NCBI GenBank assembly: GCA_005882045.1
Contig: VBHO01000029.1
Coordinates: 1 to 35,167 of the forward strand
Length of the DNA stretch: 35,167 nucleotides
From: Chloroflexota bacterium
Lineage (GTDB): Bacteria; Chloroflexota; Dormibacteria; CF-121
Direction: 5' to 3'
This document shows positions 9,530 through 17,366 of the stretch, piece after piece; positions within the stretch are counted from its first letter, which is position 1, and each line of letters begins with the position of its first letter. The notes under the pieces are model-generated. The model saw only the letters and a list, made by a program, of their open reading frames with translations. It was not told where the DNA came from and ran no database searches. The translations under genes were made by a program, and so were the position numbers.

Positions 9530-10533
9530 CGCTCCAGGTTCGTCCCGCCCAGCTCAAAGACCTGGGTGCGATCGAGGCCCTTTACCGCCAGCAGGTGCGG
9601 GAAGCGGAGCGTTCGCCGCTAAAGCGCCAGTTCGCATCGACCAGGCTGTGGTTCCTGCTCAACAGCGCCTTCGCCAGCATCATCCCGATCACGTCGGCGG
9701 CGGACCATGTCTACGTCATGGAAGACGGCAAGCGGCGCCGGATCGAGGGTTTCGTGCAGGCCGAAACGGCCGCACTCGGGCCCGGCGTCTGGCAGATCCT
9801 CAATCTCTGCCTGGGCCCCGACCTCGATCGGGTCCAGGACGGCACGGCGCTGCTCGACCACCTCTTCAACGAGGGCTTGAACCACGGCGTGACGAAATTC
9901 ATCGTCCGGGTTCCGGTCGACGATCCCGTCATCGACCTGTTTCGCGCCCGCGGCTTCACCGCCTATGCCACCGAACATGCCCTGCTTACCGAATCGGTGG
10001 CGGCGCGACCGGCCCCAGCCGTTGCGGGATGGCGTCCGATGCGGCGCGACGACGAGCTGGGCCTCTACCTTCTTTATGTGGCGACCACGCCCAAGGGCGT
10101 GGCGGCGGTGGAGGCCTCGAACTTCGCCGAGTGGCGCCGGAGCTTCCAGCCCGGCTCGTGGAGCGCCCGAATCCCCCGCCGCGCGGGACAGCCCCGCTTC
10201 GTCATCGAGCGTATGCAGGTAGTGGGGTGGATGAGTCTGGTGCCGGGTGGCGGCGGCCGGCCGCATTCGCTCGGCCTGATGGCGGCCGCTCAACCAGCGG
10301 ACCTGTGGCCCAGCCTGGTCCAGCGCTCGCTAGCCTATGTCGCCCAGCACCAGCCGGGACCTGTCTGGTGCAGCCTCCGGCACTACGATGAGGTCGGCAT
10401 CCAGTTGCTCCAGCGCGAGGGTTTCGAAGTCATCGCCTCCCAGGCGTTGATGGTTCGGGAGCTGCCCTTGAAGGTTCGAGCCCGAATGCGGGTAAGAATC
10501 AAGGACAAGGGGCTGGTGCCGCAGTATGGCTAA
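9526..10533 (+). CDS. Protein with two GNAT-like acetyltransferase domains, function unknown
   Basis: 335 residues from GTG 9526, which overlaps the pdxT stop (GTGA). The first half (LQVRPAQLKDLGAIEALYRQQ, then WQILNLCLGPD and a helix followed by VIDLFRARGFTAYATEHALL) has the strand-helix order of a GNAT domain. The second half begins again with WRPMRRDDELGLYLLY and ends with a QLLQREGFEVIASQALMVREL repeat of the same terminal motif, so it looks like a tandem, degenerate GNAT pair. The classical acetyl-CoA loop (Q/RxxGxG/A) is not obvious in either half. The gene overlaps the following R3H ATPase gene by 8 bases, so the two are co-expressed. Substrate unknown. Confidence 0.7.
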   Translation: MTLQVRPAQLKDLGAIEALYRQQVREAERSPLKRQFASTRLWFLLNSAFASIIPITSAADHVYVMEDGKRRRIEGFVQAETAALGPGVWQILNLCLGPDLDRVQDGTALLDHLFNEGLNHGVTKFIVRVPVDDPVIDLFRARGFTAYATEHALLTESVAARPAPAVAGWRPMRRDDELGLYLLYVATTPKGVAAVEASNFAEWRRSFQPGSWSARIPRRAGQPRFVIERMQVVGWMSLVPGGGGRPHSLGLMAAAQPADLWPSLVQRSLAYVAQHQPGPVWCSLRHYDEVGIQLLQREGFEVIASQALMVRELPLKVRARMRVRIKDKGLVPQYG

Positions 10534-12094
10534 AGCAATGCAGGAACTCAAGCGATCGCACAACGGCCTGACCGACGCCGACCCGGCTGAGCTCGACCTG
10601 CTCTTCCAGGCGCTGCCCCCGCATATCAACCGGGCGGTCAAGCGCCTCGATCACCAGGGCTTGCTGCTCGAGGTCGTCCTCGACCTGGGCCGGGAGCCGG
10701 AGGCTCGTTTTCCCGACCACGAGGTGATCCTCGACGAGACGCCGGTCACGTCGGAAGACCTCGAGTTCGTCTCCAGCCGGGTCGGGTCCTTCGGCGACGA
10801 TAACCGTGCGGGCATCGAGCGCACGCTGCACCGCATCTCGGTGATCCGCAATCGTGCTGGGCAGATCGTCGGCGTCACCTGCCGTGTGGGCCGGGCGATC
10901 ACGGGGACGATCGACATCATCAAGGACATGGTCATCGGCGGGAAGAGCATCCTGCTGCTCGGCCGCCCGGGCATCGGAAAGACGACGATGCTGCGCGAGT
11001 GCGCACGCGTGTTGGCCGACGAGATGAAGAAACGGGTGATCATCGTCGACACCTCGAATGAGATCGGTGGTGACGGCGACATCCCGCACCCGGGGATCGG
11101 CCGCTCGCGGCGGATGCAGGTCCGCACCCCCGCGCTGCAGCACGCCGTGATGATCGAGGCGGTCGAAAACCACATGCCCCAGGTGATCGTCATCGACGAG
11201 ATCGGTACCGAGTTGGAAGCGGGCGCAGCGCGCACCATCGCAGAGCGTGGCGTGCAGCTGGTGGCAACGGCTCATGGGAATTCGCTCGAGAACCTGCTCG
11301 TCAATCCCACGCTCAACGATCTGCTCGGCGGCATCCAGACGGTGACGCTCTCCGACGAGGAGGCTCGCCGTCGCGGCACGCAAAAGTCGGTGCTCGAACG
11401 CAAGTCGCCGCCGACCTTCGACGTGCTGGTCGAGATTCACGACCGGGATCGGCTCGCCATCCATCAGCCGCTGGCCGAGGTCGTCGACGCAGCGCTGCGC
11501 GGCACGCTCAAGCCACCCCAGATGCGGATCCGAGGGGCCGACGGCGCCATCGTTGCCCGGATCGCGGAGACGGCGCCGATGCGGACGGCCGCGGTCCGGG
11601 AGCCGCTGGAGGCGCCGCGGTCGCGTGGCTTGCATGAAACCGTGTCAGTGTTTCCCTATGGGGTGAGTCGTAACTACCTGGAACAGGCGATCACCGAGCT
11701 CAAGGTCCCGATCCGCGTCCAGAACCATATCGAGGAAGCGGACCTGATCGTGACCCTCAAGAACTACTACCGCCGCAAGGACTCGCCGCTCAAGGAGGCC
11801 GAGGCGGACGGCATTCCGATCCAGGTGCTGAAGAGCAACACCATCACGCAGATCAAGAACGCCCTGAGCCGGGTGTATCAGCTGGACACGCCCGACCCGA
11901 CCGAGTCCGCGCTGCAGGAAACGCTCGAGGGCATCAACCGCGCGAAGTCGACGAATTCGATGGTGGAACTCTCGCCGCAGAACGCTTACGTTCGCCGGCT
12001 GCAGCACCAGTTGGTGGAGCGTCATGAGTTGACCGCGCGCAGCACCGGCAAGGAGCCGAACCGCCGGTTGCGCATCTACACCAGCGCCGACTGA
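10526..12094 (+). CDS. AAA ATPase with C-terminal R3H domain (SpoIIIAA / Ycf45 type)
   Basis: 522 residues. An N-terminal region of about 120 residues is followed by a secretion-ATPase/RecA-like core with P-loop GRPGIGKTTML, the conserved VDTSNEIGGDGDIPHPGIG stretch and Walker B VIVIDEIGTELEA, then the ATAHGN sensor region. The C-terminus (NAYVRRLQHQLVERHEL) is an R3H single-strand nucleic-acid-binding domain with the R-x3-H pair. This architecture is the Ycf45/SpoIIIAA-like group found in cyanobacteria, Chloroflexota and relatives; its role is not settled. It overlaps the GNAT-like gene by 8 bases and precedes tmk by 22 bases. Alternative start: Met5 at 10538. Confidence 0.88.
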   Translation: MAKAMQELKRSHNGLTDADPAELDLLFQALPPHINRAVKRLDHQGLLLEVVLDLGREPEARFPDHEVILDETPVTSEDLEFVSSRVGSFGDDNRAGIERTLHRISVIRNRAGQIVGVTCRVGRAITGTIDIIKDMVIGGKSILLLGRPGIGKTTMLRECARVLADEMKKRVIIVDTSNEIGGDGDIPHPGIGRSRRMQVRTPALQHAVMIEAVENHMPQVIVIDEIGTELEAGAARTIAERGVQLVATAHGNSLENLLVNPTLNDLLGGIQTVTLSDEEARRRGTQKSVLERKSPPTFDVLVEIHDRDRLAIHQPLAEVVDAALRGTLKPPQMRIRGADGAIVARIAETAPMRTAAVREPLEAPRSRGLHETVSVFPYGVSRNYLEQAITELKVPIRVQNHIEEADLIVTLKNYYRRKDSPLKEAEADGIPIQVLKSNTITQIKNALSRVYQLDTPDPTESALQETLEGINRAKSTNSMVELSPQNAYVRRLQHQLVERHELTARSTGKEPNRRLRIYTSAD

Positions 12095-12100
12095 ACCTCG

Positions 12101-12106
12101 TATAGT
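12101..12106 (+). promoter_or_regulatory. -10-like box TATAGT for tmk
   Basis: TATAGT lies 10 bases before the tmk ATG with no Shine-Dalgarno in between, consistent with a leaderless or very short-leader transcript. It sits in the 22-base gap after the R3H ATPase gene. Confidence 0.45.
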
Positions 12107-12116
12107 TCAGCGCGAA

Positions 12117-12788
12117 ATGGAAACCGCGGGGAAGCGAGGCGGATTCTTCATCAGTTTCGAGGGGCCCGAGGGAAGCGGCAAGTCGACCCAGATCCATCGC
12201 CTGGCGGCGGCTCTTGCGGAGCAGGGCCACGCCGTCTGGACCACCCGTGAACCGGGCGGCACGCGCGCGGGCGAGATGATCCGGCCGATCCTTCTGGGTC
12301 CCCGGGCCGGCCCGCTTCCGCCCTGGTCGGAAGCCCTGCTCTTTACCGCCGCGCGCGCCCAACTGGTGGAGGAGGTGATCCGGCCGCGCTTAGACCATGG
12401 CGAGCTCGTCCTCTGCGACCGGTACAGCGATTCCACCCTCGCCTACCAGGGGTATGGCCGCGGCATCGATCTCGAGACCTTGCGACGCCTTCAGTCGGAC
12501 GCGACCGGCGGGCTGACTCCTGACCTGACACTCCTGCTGGATCTACCGGTCGAGGCCGGGCTGGCCCGCATTCCGCGCCACGCGAAGGACCGGCTGGACC
12601 GGGAAACGATTGCCTTTCATCAGCGCGTGCACGCCGGTTATCGCGAGATGGCGGCACGGGAACCGCACCGCTGGCGGCAGGTCGACGCCTCGCGCGATCC
12701 CGACGAGGTCGCGTCTCGCATCCTGGAGCAGGCGCTCGAGGCGCTGCGCACGGCCGGCGTCCGCCCGGCGGAGCGGCGATCGGCATGA
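12117..12788 (+). CDS. tmk: Thymidylate kinase
   Basis: 223 residues. P-loop FEGPEGSGKSTQ, the TREPGGTRAGE substrate motif, and the DRYSDSTLAYQGYGRG motif are all present, followed by LLLDLPVEAGLARI and the LID/C-terminal helices. It phosphorylates dTMP to dTDP for DNA synthesis. The stop overlaps the ATG of darA (ATGA). The tmk-darA order is also found in Firmicutes, where holB usually follows; here a DUF554 gene follows instead. Confidence 0.95.
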   Translation: METAGKRGGFFISFEGPEGSGKSTQIHRLAAALAEQGHAVWTTREPGGTRAGEMIRPILLGPRAGPLPPWSEALLFTAARAQLVEEVIRPRLDHGELVLCDRYSDSTLAYQGYGRGIDLETLRRLQSDATGGLTPDLTLLLDLPVEAGLARIPRHAKDRLDRETIAFHQRVHAGYREMAAREPHRWRQVDASRDPDEVASRILEQALEALRTAGVRPAERRSA

Positions 12789-13114
12789 AGTTGCTGATCG
12801 CGGTGGTCCACAGTGAGGATGCGTCCGCGACCATGGACGCGCTCAACGATCGGGGCATCTCGGTCACCCGGTTCGTCAGTTCCGGCGGCTTCCTGCAGCA
12901 CAAGAACGTGACCCTGATGTCGGGCATCGACGACGATCGGGTCGAGGATGTCCTCGGCCTGATCAAGGAGAACTGCCGGACCCGCAGCGAGTTCATGAAC
13001 CCGATGCCGCCGCTGGTCGAGCCCGGCGATTTCTTCGTCCCCTATCCGGTCGAGGTGCAGGTCGGCGGCGCGACGGTCTTCATCATGAACGTCGACCGCT
13101 TCGAAAAGCTCTGA
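12785..13114 (+). CDS. darA: Cyclic-di-AMP receptor, PII-like (DarA/PstA, DUF970)
   Basis: 109 residues, the exact family size. It starts MKLLIAVVHSEDASATMDAL and continues with the FVSSGGFLQHKNVTLMSGIDD segment that forms the nucleotide-binding loop region, then FVPYPVEVQVGGATVFIMNVDRFEKL. DarA/PstA trimers bind cyclic di-AMP; their downstream target is unsettled. The position directly after tmk with an ATGA overlap is the same as in Bacillus and supports the call. It implies that the host uses cyclic di-AMP, although no diadenylate cyclase lies in the window. Confidence 0.93.
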   Translation: MKLLIAVVHSEDASATMDALNDRGISVTRFVSSGGFLQHKNVTLMSGIDDDRVEDVLGLIKENCRTRSEFMNPMPPLVEPGDFFVPYPVEVQVGGATVFIMNVDRFEKL

Positions 13115-13821
13115 TCCCCGGACTCGGGACCGCGCTCAACACCGGCACGGTTCTCGTCGGCGCCACGCTGGGGCTCACGCTCGGCCGGGTCATTCCCGCC
13201 AGCCTGCACCAGACCATCCGCATCGCGATCGGTCTGTTCGTGGCAGTGATCGGGATGCAGATGGCGCTCAAGACGCGCAACCCACTGATCCTGTTGGTGA
13301 GCGTGCTGGTCGGCGTCCTGATCGGCGAGCTGCTCAAGCTGGATGCGGGCGTCCAGGCGATCGGCTCCTGGGCGGAACGGCGCCTGAGCCGCGGGGGCGA
13401 GCCGGGACGGGTGAGCCTGGCCTTCATCACGACCAGCCTGATCTTCTGCGTCGGGCCGTTGACCGTGCTCGGCTCCTTTCTCGACGGCACGCGCGGCGAT
13501 ATCACGCTGCTTGCTATCAAGTCGACGCTCGACGGCGTCACCTCGATCGTCTTCGCCGCCACGCTCGGGTGGGGCGTGCTGCTCTCGGCGGCCAGCGTGC
13601 TGCTGGTGCAGGGCAGCCTGACGCTGATTGCCTTCCTCGTCCACGCGGGACTCACGGATCTGGAGACCGGCGAACTGACGGCGGCCGGCGGCATCGCCGT
13701 GCTCGGCATTTCCCTCGGCCTGCTGGAGCTGAAGGCGATCAAGGTCGCCAACTTCCTGCCGGCGCTGGTGGTGGCGCCGATGCTCGCCGGCATCCTGCAC
13801 GCCTTCGGCTGGCTCTCCTGA
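13111..13821 (+). CDS. DUF554 membrane protein, apparent CTG start
   Basis: 236 residues if read from the CTG at 13111, which overlaps the darA stop as CTGA. That start gives the family-typical beginning (IPGLGTALNTGTVLVGATLG, then LGRVIP). No ATG, GTG or TTG occurs in frame before GTG 13240, and starting there would remove the first membrane helix and the conserved glycine-rich motif. About six to seven membrane helices follow, including ITTSLIFCVGPLTVLGSFLDG, the DUF554 signature, and SLGLLELKAIKVANFLPALVV. Function unknown in the family (YdfK/YqgA group), presumed transporter-like. Translational coupling to darA would let a weak CTG work. Confidence 0.85.
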   Translation: MIPGLGTALNTGTVLVGATLGLTLGRVIPASLHQTIRIAIGLFVAVIGMQMALKTRNPLILLVSVLVGVLIGELLKLDAGVQAIGSWAERRLSRGGEPGRVSLAFITTSLIFCVGPLTVLGSFLDGTRGDITLLAIKSTLDGVTSIVFAATLGWGVLLSAASVLLVQGSLTLIAFLVHAGLTDLETGELTAAGGIAVLGISLGLLELKAIKVANFLPALVVAPMLAGILHAFGWLS

Positions 13822-13851
13822 GAGGGCCGCCAGGAGGATCGTTTCTGGCCG

Positions 13852-13864
13852 CGATGTAACATCG
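13852..13864. promoter_or_regulatory. Perfect palindrome upstream of the first ECF sigma gene
   Basis: CGATGT-A-ACATCG, a 6+1+6 inverted repeat in the 82-base gap before the sigma factor gene, about 40 bases before its GTG. It is a candidate operator or part of an autoregulated promoter. The regulator is unknown. Confidence 0.45.
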
Positions 13865-13903
13865 GCTTGACTCGCGCGTAGCAGTTAGTGGGGAGAGGGA
13901 TTC

Positions 13904-14422
13904 GTGCTACAGCCGGCGGAGTCGTCCTGGATCGAGCCGTTGGTGCTCGCGCTGTATCGCCCCACGATCCAGCTGGCAACCCTGCTCGTCCGCGATAACA
14001 CCGTGGCTCAGGACATCGTTCAGGAGGCGTTTGTGCGTGTCTGGCTCTCCCCGCGGACGCCACGCGAAATGAGCACCTTCCGCCCCTGGCTGTACAGGAC
14101 CGTCGTCAACCTAGCCCGCGATCACCAACGGCGTCAGGGCAGATGGGCACGTCTCCGTTTCGGGCGGGCAGCATCCGACAACCCTATGGACGTGGCAGAG
14201 CGCCGCGAGGCGGACACGGCTCTGGGAGATGCGGTCCGGGGCTTGAGCCGGCGCGAGCAAGAAGCCGTCTACGTGCGCTTCTTCGAGGACGCGCCCTTCG
14301 AGGAAGTGGGGCGAATCATCGGCGTGCGCACCGGTACGGCCCGGGTCCTCGTCCATCGTGCGCTGGCCAAGCTGCGGCGCCAGCTCGATCCATCATCTGG
14401 AAATGGAATGACTGACTCATGA
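13904..14422 (+). CDS. ECF-type RNA polymerase sigma factor
   Basis: 172 residues. Region 2 is at residues 15-80 (LYRPTIQLATLLVRDNTVAQDIVQEAFVRVW, then FRPWLYRTVVNLARDHQRR). Region 4 is at about residues 105-160 (ALGDAVRGLSRREQEAVYVRFFEDAPFEEVGRIIGVRTGTARVLVHRALAKLRR). There is no region 3, so it is a minimal ECF protein. The GTG start is preceded by a purine-rich GGGGAGAGGG four bases upstream, one of the few clear Shine-Dalgarno sites here. It is coupled by an ATGA overlap to a membrane-anchored Kelch protein, which takes the place where an anti-sigma factor is normally encoded. Confidence 0.92.
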   Translation: MLQPAESSWIEPLVLALYRPTIQLATLLVRDNTVAQDIVQEAFVRVWLSPRTPREMSTFRPWLYRTVVNLARDHQRRQGRWARLRFGRAASDNPMDVAERREADTALGDAVRGLSRREQEAVYVRFFEDAPFEEVGRIIGVRTGTARVLVHRALAKLRRQLDPSSGNGMTDS

Positions 14423-15840
14423 GACCGGCAGCAATCGAAGAGCGCGTGCGTGACTACGTCGAAGCCGAGCGGGCGCAGATTCGGGTGCCGCCCGTAATGG
14501 CATCTCGGATTCTCCATGCGGTCGAGGTGAGTCGGCGGCCTGCCCCTCGCCCTCCCCGGCTCGCCTTCTTACGGGTTGCGGCGGCCGTGGCCGGCGTGCT
14601 CCTCGTTGGCGCCGGAATCGCGTGGGTACGGACAGCGCAGTCCCCAGCCGGTTTGGCGCAAGGAAAATGGTTGCCTGCACCGGCCATGGGGGTCGGGCGC
14701 GGCTATCAAACGGCGACCTCGCTGCCGAATGGCAAAGTTCTTGTCGTAGGCGGCAGCCAGACGAACCGAATCCTTGCTAGCACGGAACTCTACGATCCCC
14801 GTACCCGGAGCTGGAGCTCGGCAGGAACGCTTACGACGCCTCGGTCCCTGCATACAGCCACATTGCTCAAAAACGGAAAAGTCCTAATCGTGGGCGGGTC
14901 CAACGCGCGCCCGAGCTCTCTTGGGTCCCTGGCAACGGCCGAACTGTACGACCCTCAGAGCAACAGCTGGACTTTGGCCGCCAGCATGCACACACCCCGC
15001 TCGTACCATACGGCGACGTTGTTGGCCGACGGCCGGGTGCTGGTCGTCGGAGGCATTGAGGCGTCCAACGACGTCACGGGAACGGTGCTCGCCAGTGCGG
15101 AGCTATACGACCCTCTTACGAATAGCTGGACGCCGGCAGCGCCCCTTCCCGTGGCTCGGGCAAGGCATGCCGCAGTCCTGCTCGCTGACCGCCGTGTTCT
15201 CGTAATTGGGGGAACCGACTCCGAACACCTGCCGTCCTCCAGTTACTTCCCGACCGCCGAACTCTACGATCCAGCTAGTCAGTCCTGGTCGCTGGTGGCC
15301 AGCATGAACTATGCGCGCGTCTACGCGACCGCTACGCTTCTGCCGGACAACCGCGTTCTGGTCGTCGGAGATGACGGGGTGAATGAGCGCACCGCCGAAG
15401 TCTTCGACCCGCGAACCAATGGTTGGTTTCCCATTCCCGATCCCGGAGTCGGCCGTGCCGAACAAGTCGCTGTCGAGCTAACGAATGGGATGGTTCTGGT
15501 TGCCGGCGGAGTCGGGGAAACGAGCGCCCAGTTGTTCGACTGGCGTCGCAACACGTGGACAAGCGCCGGTGCCTTGTCGGTGATCCGGGCCAGCGCCACC
15601 GCGACCGTGCTTGTGGACGGCCAGGTGCTCATCGCCGGAGGGTTCGGCAACAGATCTATCCCCTGGGCGAGCGCCGAAGTCTATGACCCGCACGGAACGT
15701 CGCTAGTGGCAGCCAGAACGAGCAGGCCGGCACCGACCCCGATTGCAGGTGCACTCCTGTTTGGAATCCCAGCCCTGCTCCTTGGCCTTTCTGCGTGGCT
15801 CAGGCGCGATCGCATCGTCCCTGAGACATGGATTGACTGA
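14419..15840 (+). CDS. Membrane-anchored Kelch beta-propeller, candidate anti-sigma factor
   Basis: 473 residues. Residues 1-47 are a charged cytoplasmic segment; a membrane helix follows at about 48-70 (LRVAAAVAGVLLVGAGIAWV). From about 83 to 430 there are seven Kelch repeats, each with a hydrophobic strand ending VLVVGG/VLIVGG and the ELYDP..NSW turn, forming a complete extracytoplasmic propeller. A second helix (about 442-461) and a short Arg-rich tail finish the protein. The overlap with the sigma gene and the short N-terminal domain suggest an anti-sigma factor whose sensor is a propeller that could bind glycan or protein ligands; that role is inferred. The N-terminus shows no obvious HxxxCxxC zinc motif. 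The repeats could instead mark a structural surface protein. Confidence 0.85.
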   Translation: MRPAAIEERVRDYVEAERAQIRVPPVMASRILHAVEVSRRPAPRPPRLAFLRVAAAVAGVLLVGAGIAWVRTAQSPAGLAQGKWLPAPAMGVGRGYQTATSLPNGKVLVVGGSQTNRILASTELYDPRTRSWSSAGTLTTPRSLHTATLLKNGKVLIVGGSNARPSSLGSLATAELYDPQSNSWTLAASMHTPRSYHTATLLADGRVLVVGGIEASNDVTGTVLASAELYDPLTNSWTPAAPLPVARARHAAVLLADRRVLVIGGTDSEHLPSSSYFPTAELYDPASQSWSLVASMNYARVYATATLLPDNRVLVVGDDGVNERTAEVFDPRTNGWFPIPDPGVGRAEQVAVELTNGMVLVAGGVGETSAQLFDWRRNTWTSAGALSVIRASATATVLVDGQVLIAGGFGNRSIPWASAEVYDPHGTSLVAARTSRPAPTPIAGALLFGIPALLLGLSAWLRRDRIVPETWID

Positions 15841-15882
15841 CACCTTCGCCCTGCCTCACATCTGGCACACTTAAGCGAGTCC

Positions 15883-16314
15883 ATGGCGAGGTCTCAGGCT
15901 CAGCGCAGGGTGGATTGGTTCGCCGCGGGGCTGGGCCTGGTGGTCGCGGTGGTCATCCAGTTGGTCGGGAGCACCTTGCTCTTCGGCAGTCATCGGGGTC
16001 AGCTGGTCTCCCAGGGCCTGCTCACGTTCGTGGCGCTGCTGGTGGCAGGCGCGCTCGCCGGCTTCATCGGGCCGGCCGCAGGCGCCGTTTGGAATGGCGT
16101 GATCGTCGCCGTTGGCTTCATCATCGTCGAGGAGCTGGCCGGAGCCGTGGGGCCCATCGGTCCGATTGGGTCGGCCGGCCTGGACACCCTCGGGCTGGTG
16201 ATCGACGACGTGCTGGTCTTGAGTGGCGGCACGATCGGCGGCGTGGTGGCCAGCGTCGCTCGGCGCCAGCGCACAGGGTCGGGTAACGATTCGCCGACTC
16301 ATCGCGTTCGATAG
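15883..16314 (+). CDS. Small glycine-rich membrane protein, function unknown
   Basis: 143 residues with about four hydrophobic helices: after a basic N-terminus (MARSQAQRR) come WFAAGLGLVVAVVIQLVG, LLTFVALLVAGALAGFIGP, GVIVAVGFIIVEELAG and DDVLVLSGGTIGGVVASVA. The C-terminus is basic and cytoplasmic. The glycine spacing resembles TIGR04086/YrzE-type small membrane proteins, but I cannot assign a family. It stands alone between the Kelch gene and the MoxR operon. The start ATG has no clear Shine-Dalgarno sequence. Confidence 0.7.
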   Translation: MARSQAQRRVDWFAAGLGLVVAVVIQLVGSTLLFGSHRGQLVSQGLLTFVALLVAGALAGFIGPAAGAVWNGVIVAVGFIIVEELAGAVGPIGPIGSAGLDTLGLVIDDVLVLSGGTIGGVVASVARRQRTGSGNDSPTHRVR

Positions 16315-16352
16315 CAAATGACGTCAACCTGCACGGGAACCGGATCACTGAA

Positions 16353-16359
16353 AAGGAAG
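16353..16359 (+). promoter_or_regulatory. Ribosome binding site of the MoxR gene
   Basis: AAGGAAG, 8 bases before the ATG at 16368. It is one of the few well-placed Shine-Dalgarno sites in the window and fixes the start. Confidence 0.6.
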
Positions 16360-16367
16360 TAAAGAAG

Positions 16368-17354
16368 ATGCAGATGGAGAACGGGTCGGTCGAGGCGCTT
16401 GGTTCCCGGATCGTCGAGAACGTCGGTAAGGTGCTCGTCGGTAAGAGCGCCGAGATCGAGCTCTGTGCCATTGCGCTGCTGAGCCGCGGCCACATCCTGA
16501 TCGAAGACGTGCCTGGCGTCGGCAAGACCATGCTGGCCAAATCACTGGCGCGCTCGCTTGGCTGCTCCTTCGAGCGCCTCCAGTTCACGCCGGACCTGCT
16601 TCCCTCCGACGTGACCGGGGTCAACATCTACAGTCCCTCGACGCAACAGTTCGAGTTCCGCCAGGGTCCGATCTTTACCCAGGTGCTGCTGGCCGACGAG
16701 ATCAACCGGGCCACGCCCAAGACGCAGTCGGCCCTGCTCGAGGCGATGGAGGAGAAGCAGGTGACCGTCGACGGCACCACCTACCCGCTGCCGCTGCCCT
16801 TCATGGTGCTGGCGACGCAGAACCCGGTCGAGTTTGCCGGCACCTTCCCGCTCCCGGAGGCGCAGGTCGATCGCTTCTTGATGCGCGTCAACCTCGGCTA
16901 CCTGGACGTGGCGCACGAGGTGCAGGTACTCGACCGCTTCCAGCGGGGGTCGCCGATCGATCAGCTGGAGCCGGTGGCGTCAGCGGAAGAGGTGCTGGTG
17001 GGCCAAAGAGCGGTCCAGGAGATCTACGTCGACGATCAGTTGAAGGAGTACATCGCTCGGGTGACGCATCGCACGCGGTCGCACGCCGACATCGGCCTGG
17101 GCGCCAGCTCACGCGGCTCGCTCGGCCTCTTCCGCGGGGCGCAGGCGCGGGCAGCACTCGAGGGTCGTGACTTCGTCACGCCGGATGACGTGAAGGCGCT
17201 GGCGCAACCGGTGCTCGCCCACCGTCTCATTCTCAAAGCCAACGCCGAACTGCGTGGCCTCACGCCGGCGAAAATCCTGGCCCAGATCCTGGAAACGGAA
17301 CCGGTACCACCGCCGAGCGTGGTGTCGCGCTTCGGTCGTCGGGTGGCGAGCTAG
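16368..17354 (+). CDS. MoxR-family AAA+ ATPase
   Basis: 328 residues. Walker A EDVPGVGKTMLAKSLA, the FTPDLLPSDVTGVNIY motif, Walker B LLADEINRATPKTQSALLEAMEE, sensor 1 FMVLATQNPVEFAGTFPLPEAQVDRF, and the C-terminal helical lid. MoxR ATPases are chaperones that mature partner proteins, usually encoded with DUF58 and VWA or transglutaminase proteins. Here it is followed 12 bases later by DUF58 and then a transglutaminase protein, the common cell-envelope version of the cluster. Confidence 0.95.
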   Translation: MQMENGSVEALGSRIVENVGKVLVGKSAEIELCAIALLSRGHILIEDVPGVGKTMLAKSLARSLGCSFERLQFTPDLLPSDVTGVNIYSPSTQQFEFRQGPIFTQVLLADEINRATPKTQSALLEAMEEKQVTVDGTTYPLPLPFMVLATQNPVEFAGTFPLPEAQVDRFLMRVNLGYLDVAHEVQVLDRFQRGSPIDQLEPVASAEEVLVGQRAVQEIYVDDQLKEYIARVTHRTRSHADIGLGASSRGSLGLFRGAQARAALEGRDFVTPDDVKALAQPVLAHRLILKANAELRGLTPAKILAQILETEPVPPPSVVSRFGRRVAS

Positions 17355-17366
17355 CCGGGCGAGCGC

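Noticed and set aside
13240-13821. DUF554 gene starting at GTG 13240
   Set aside because: It would delete the first membrane helix and the conserved glycine-rich N-terminal motif that is encoded upstream in frame.
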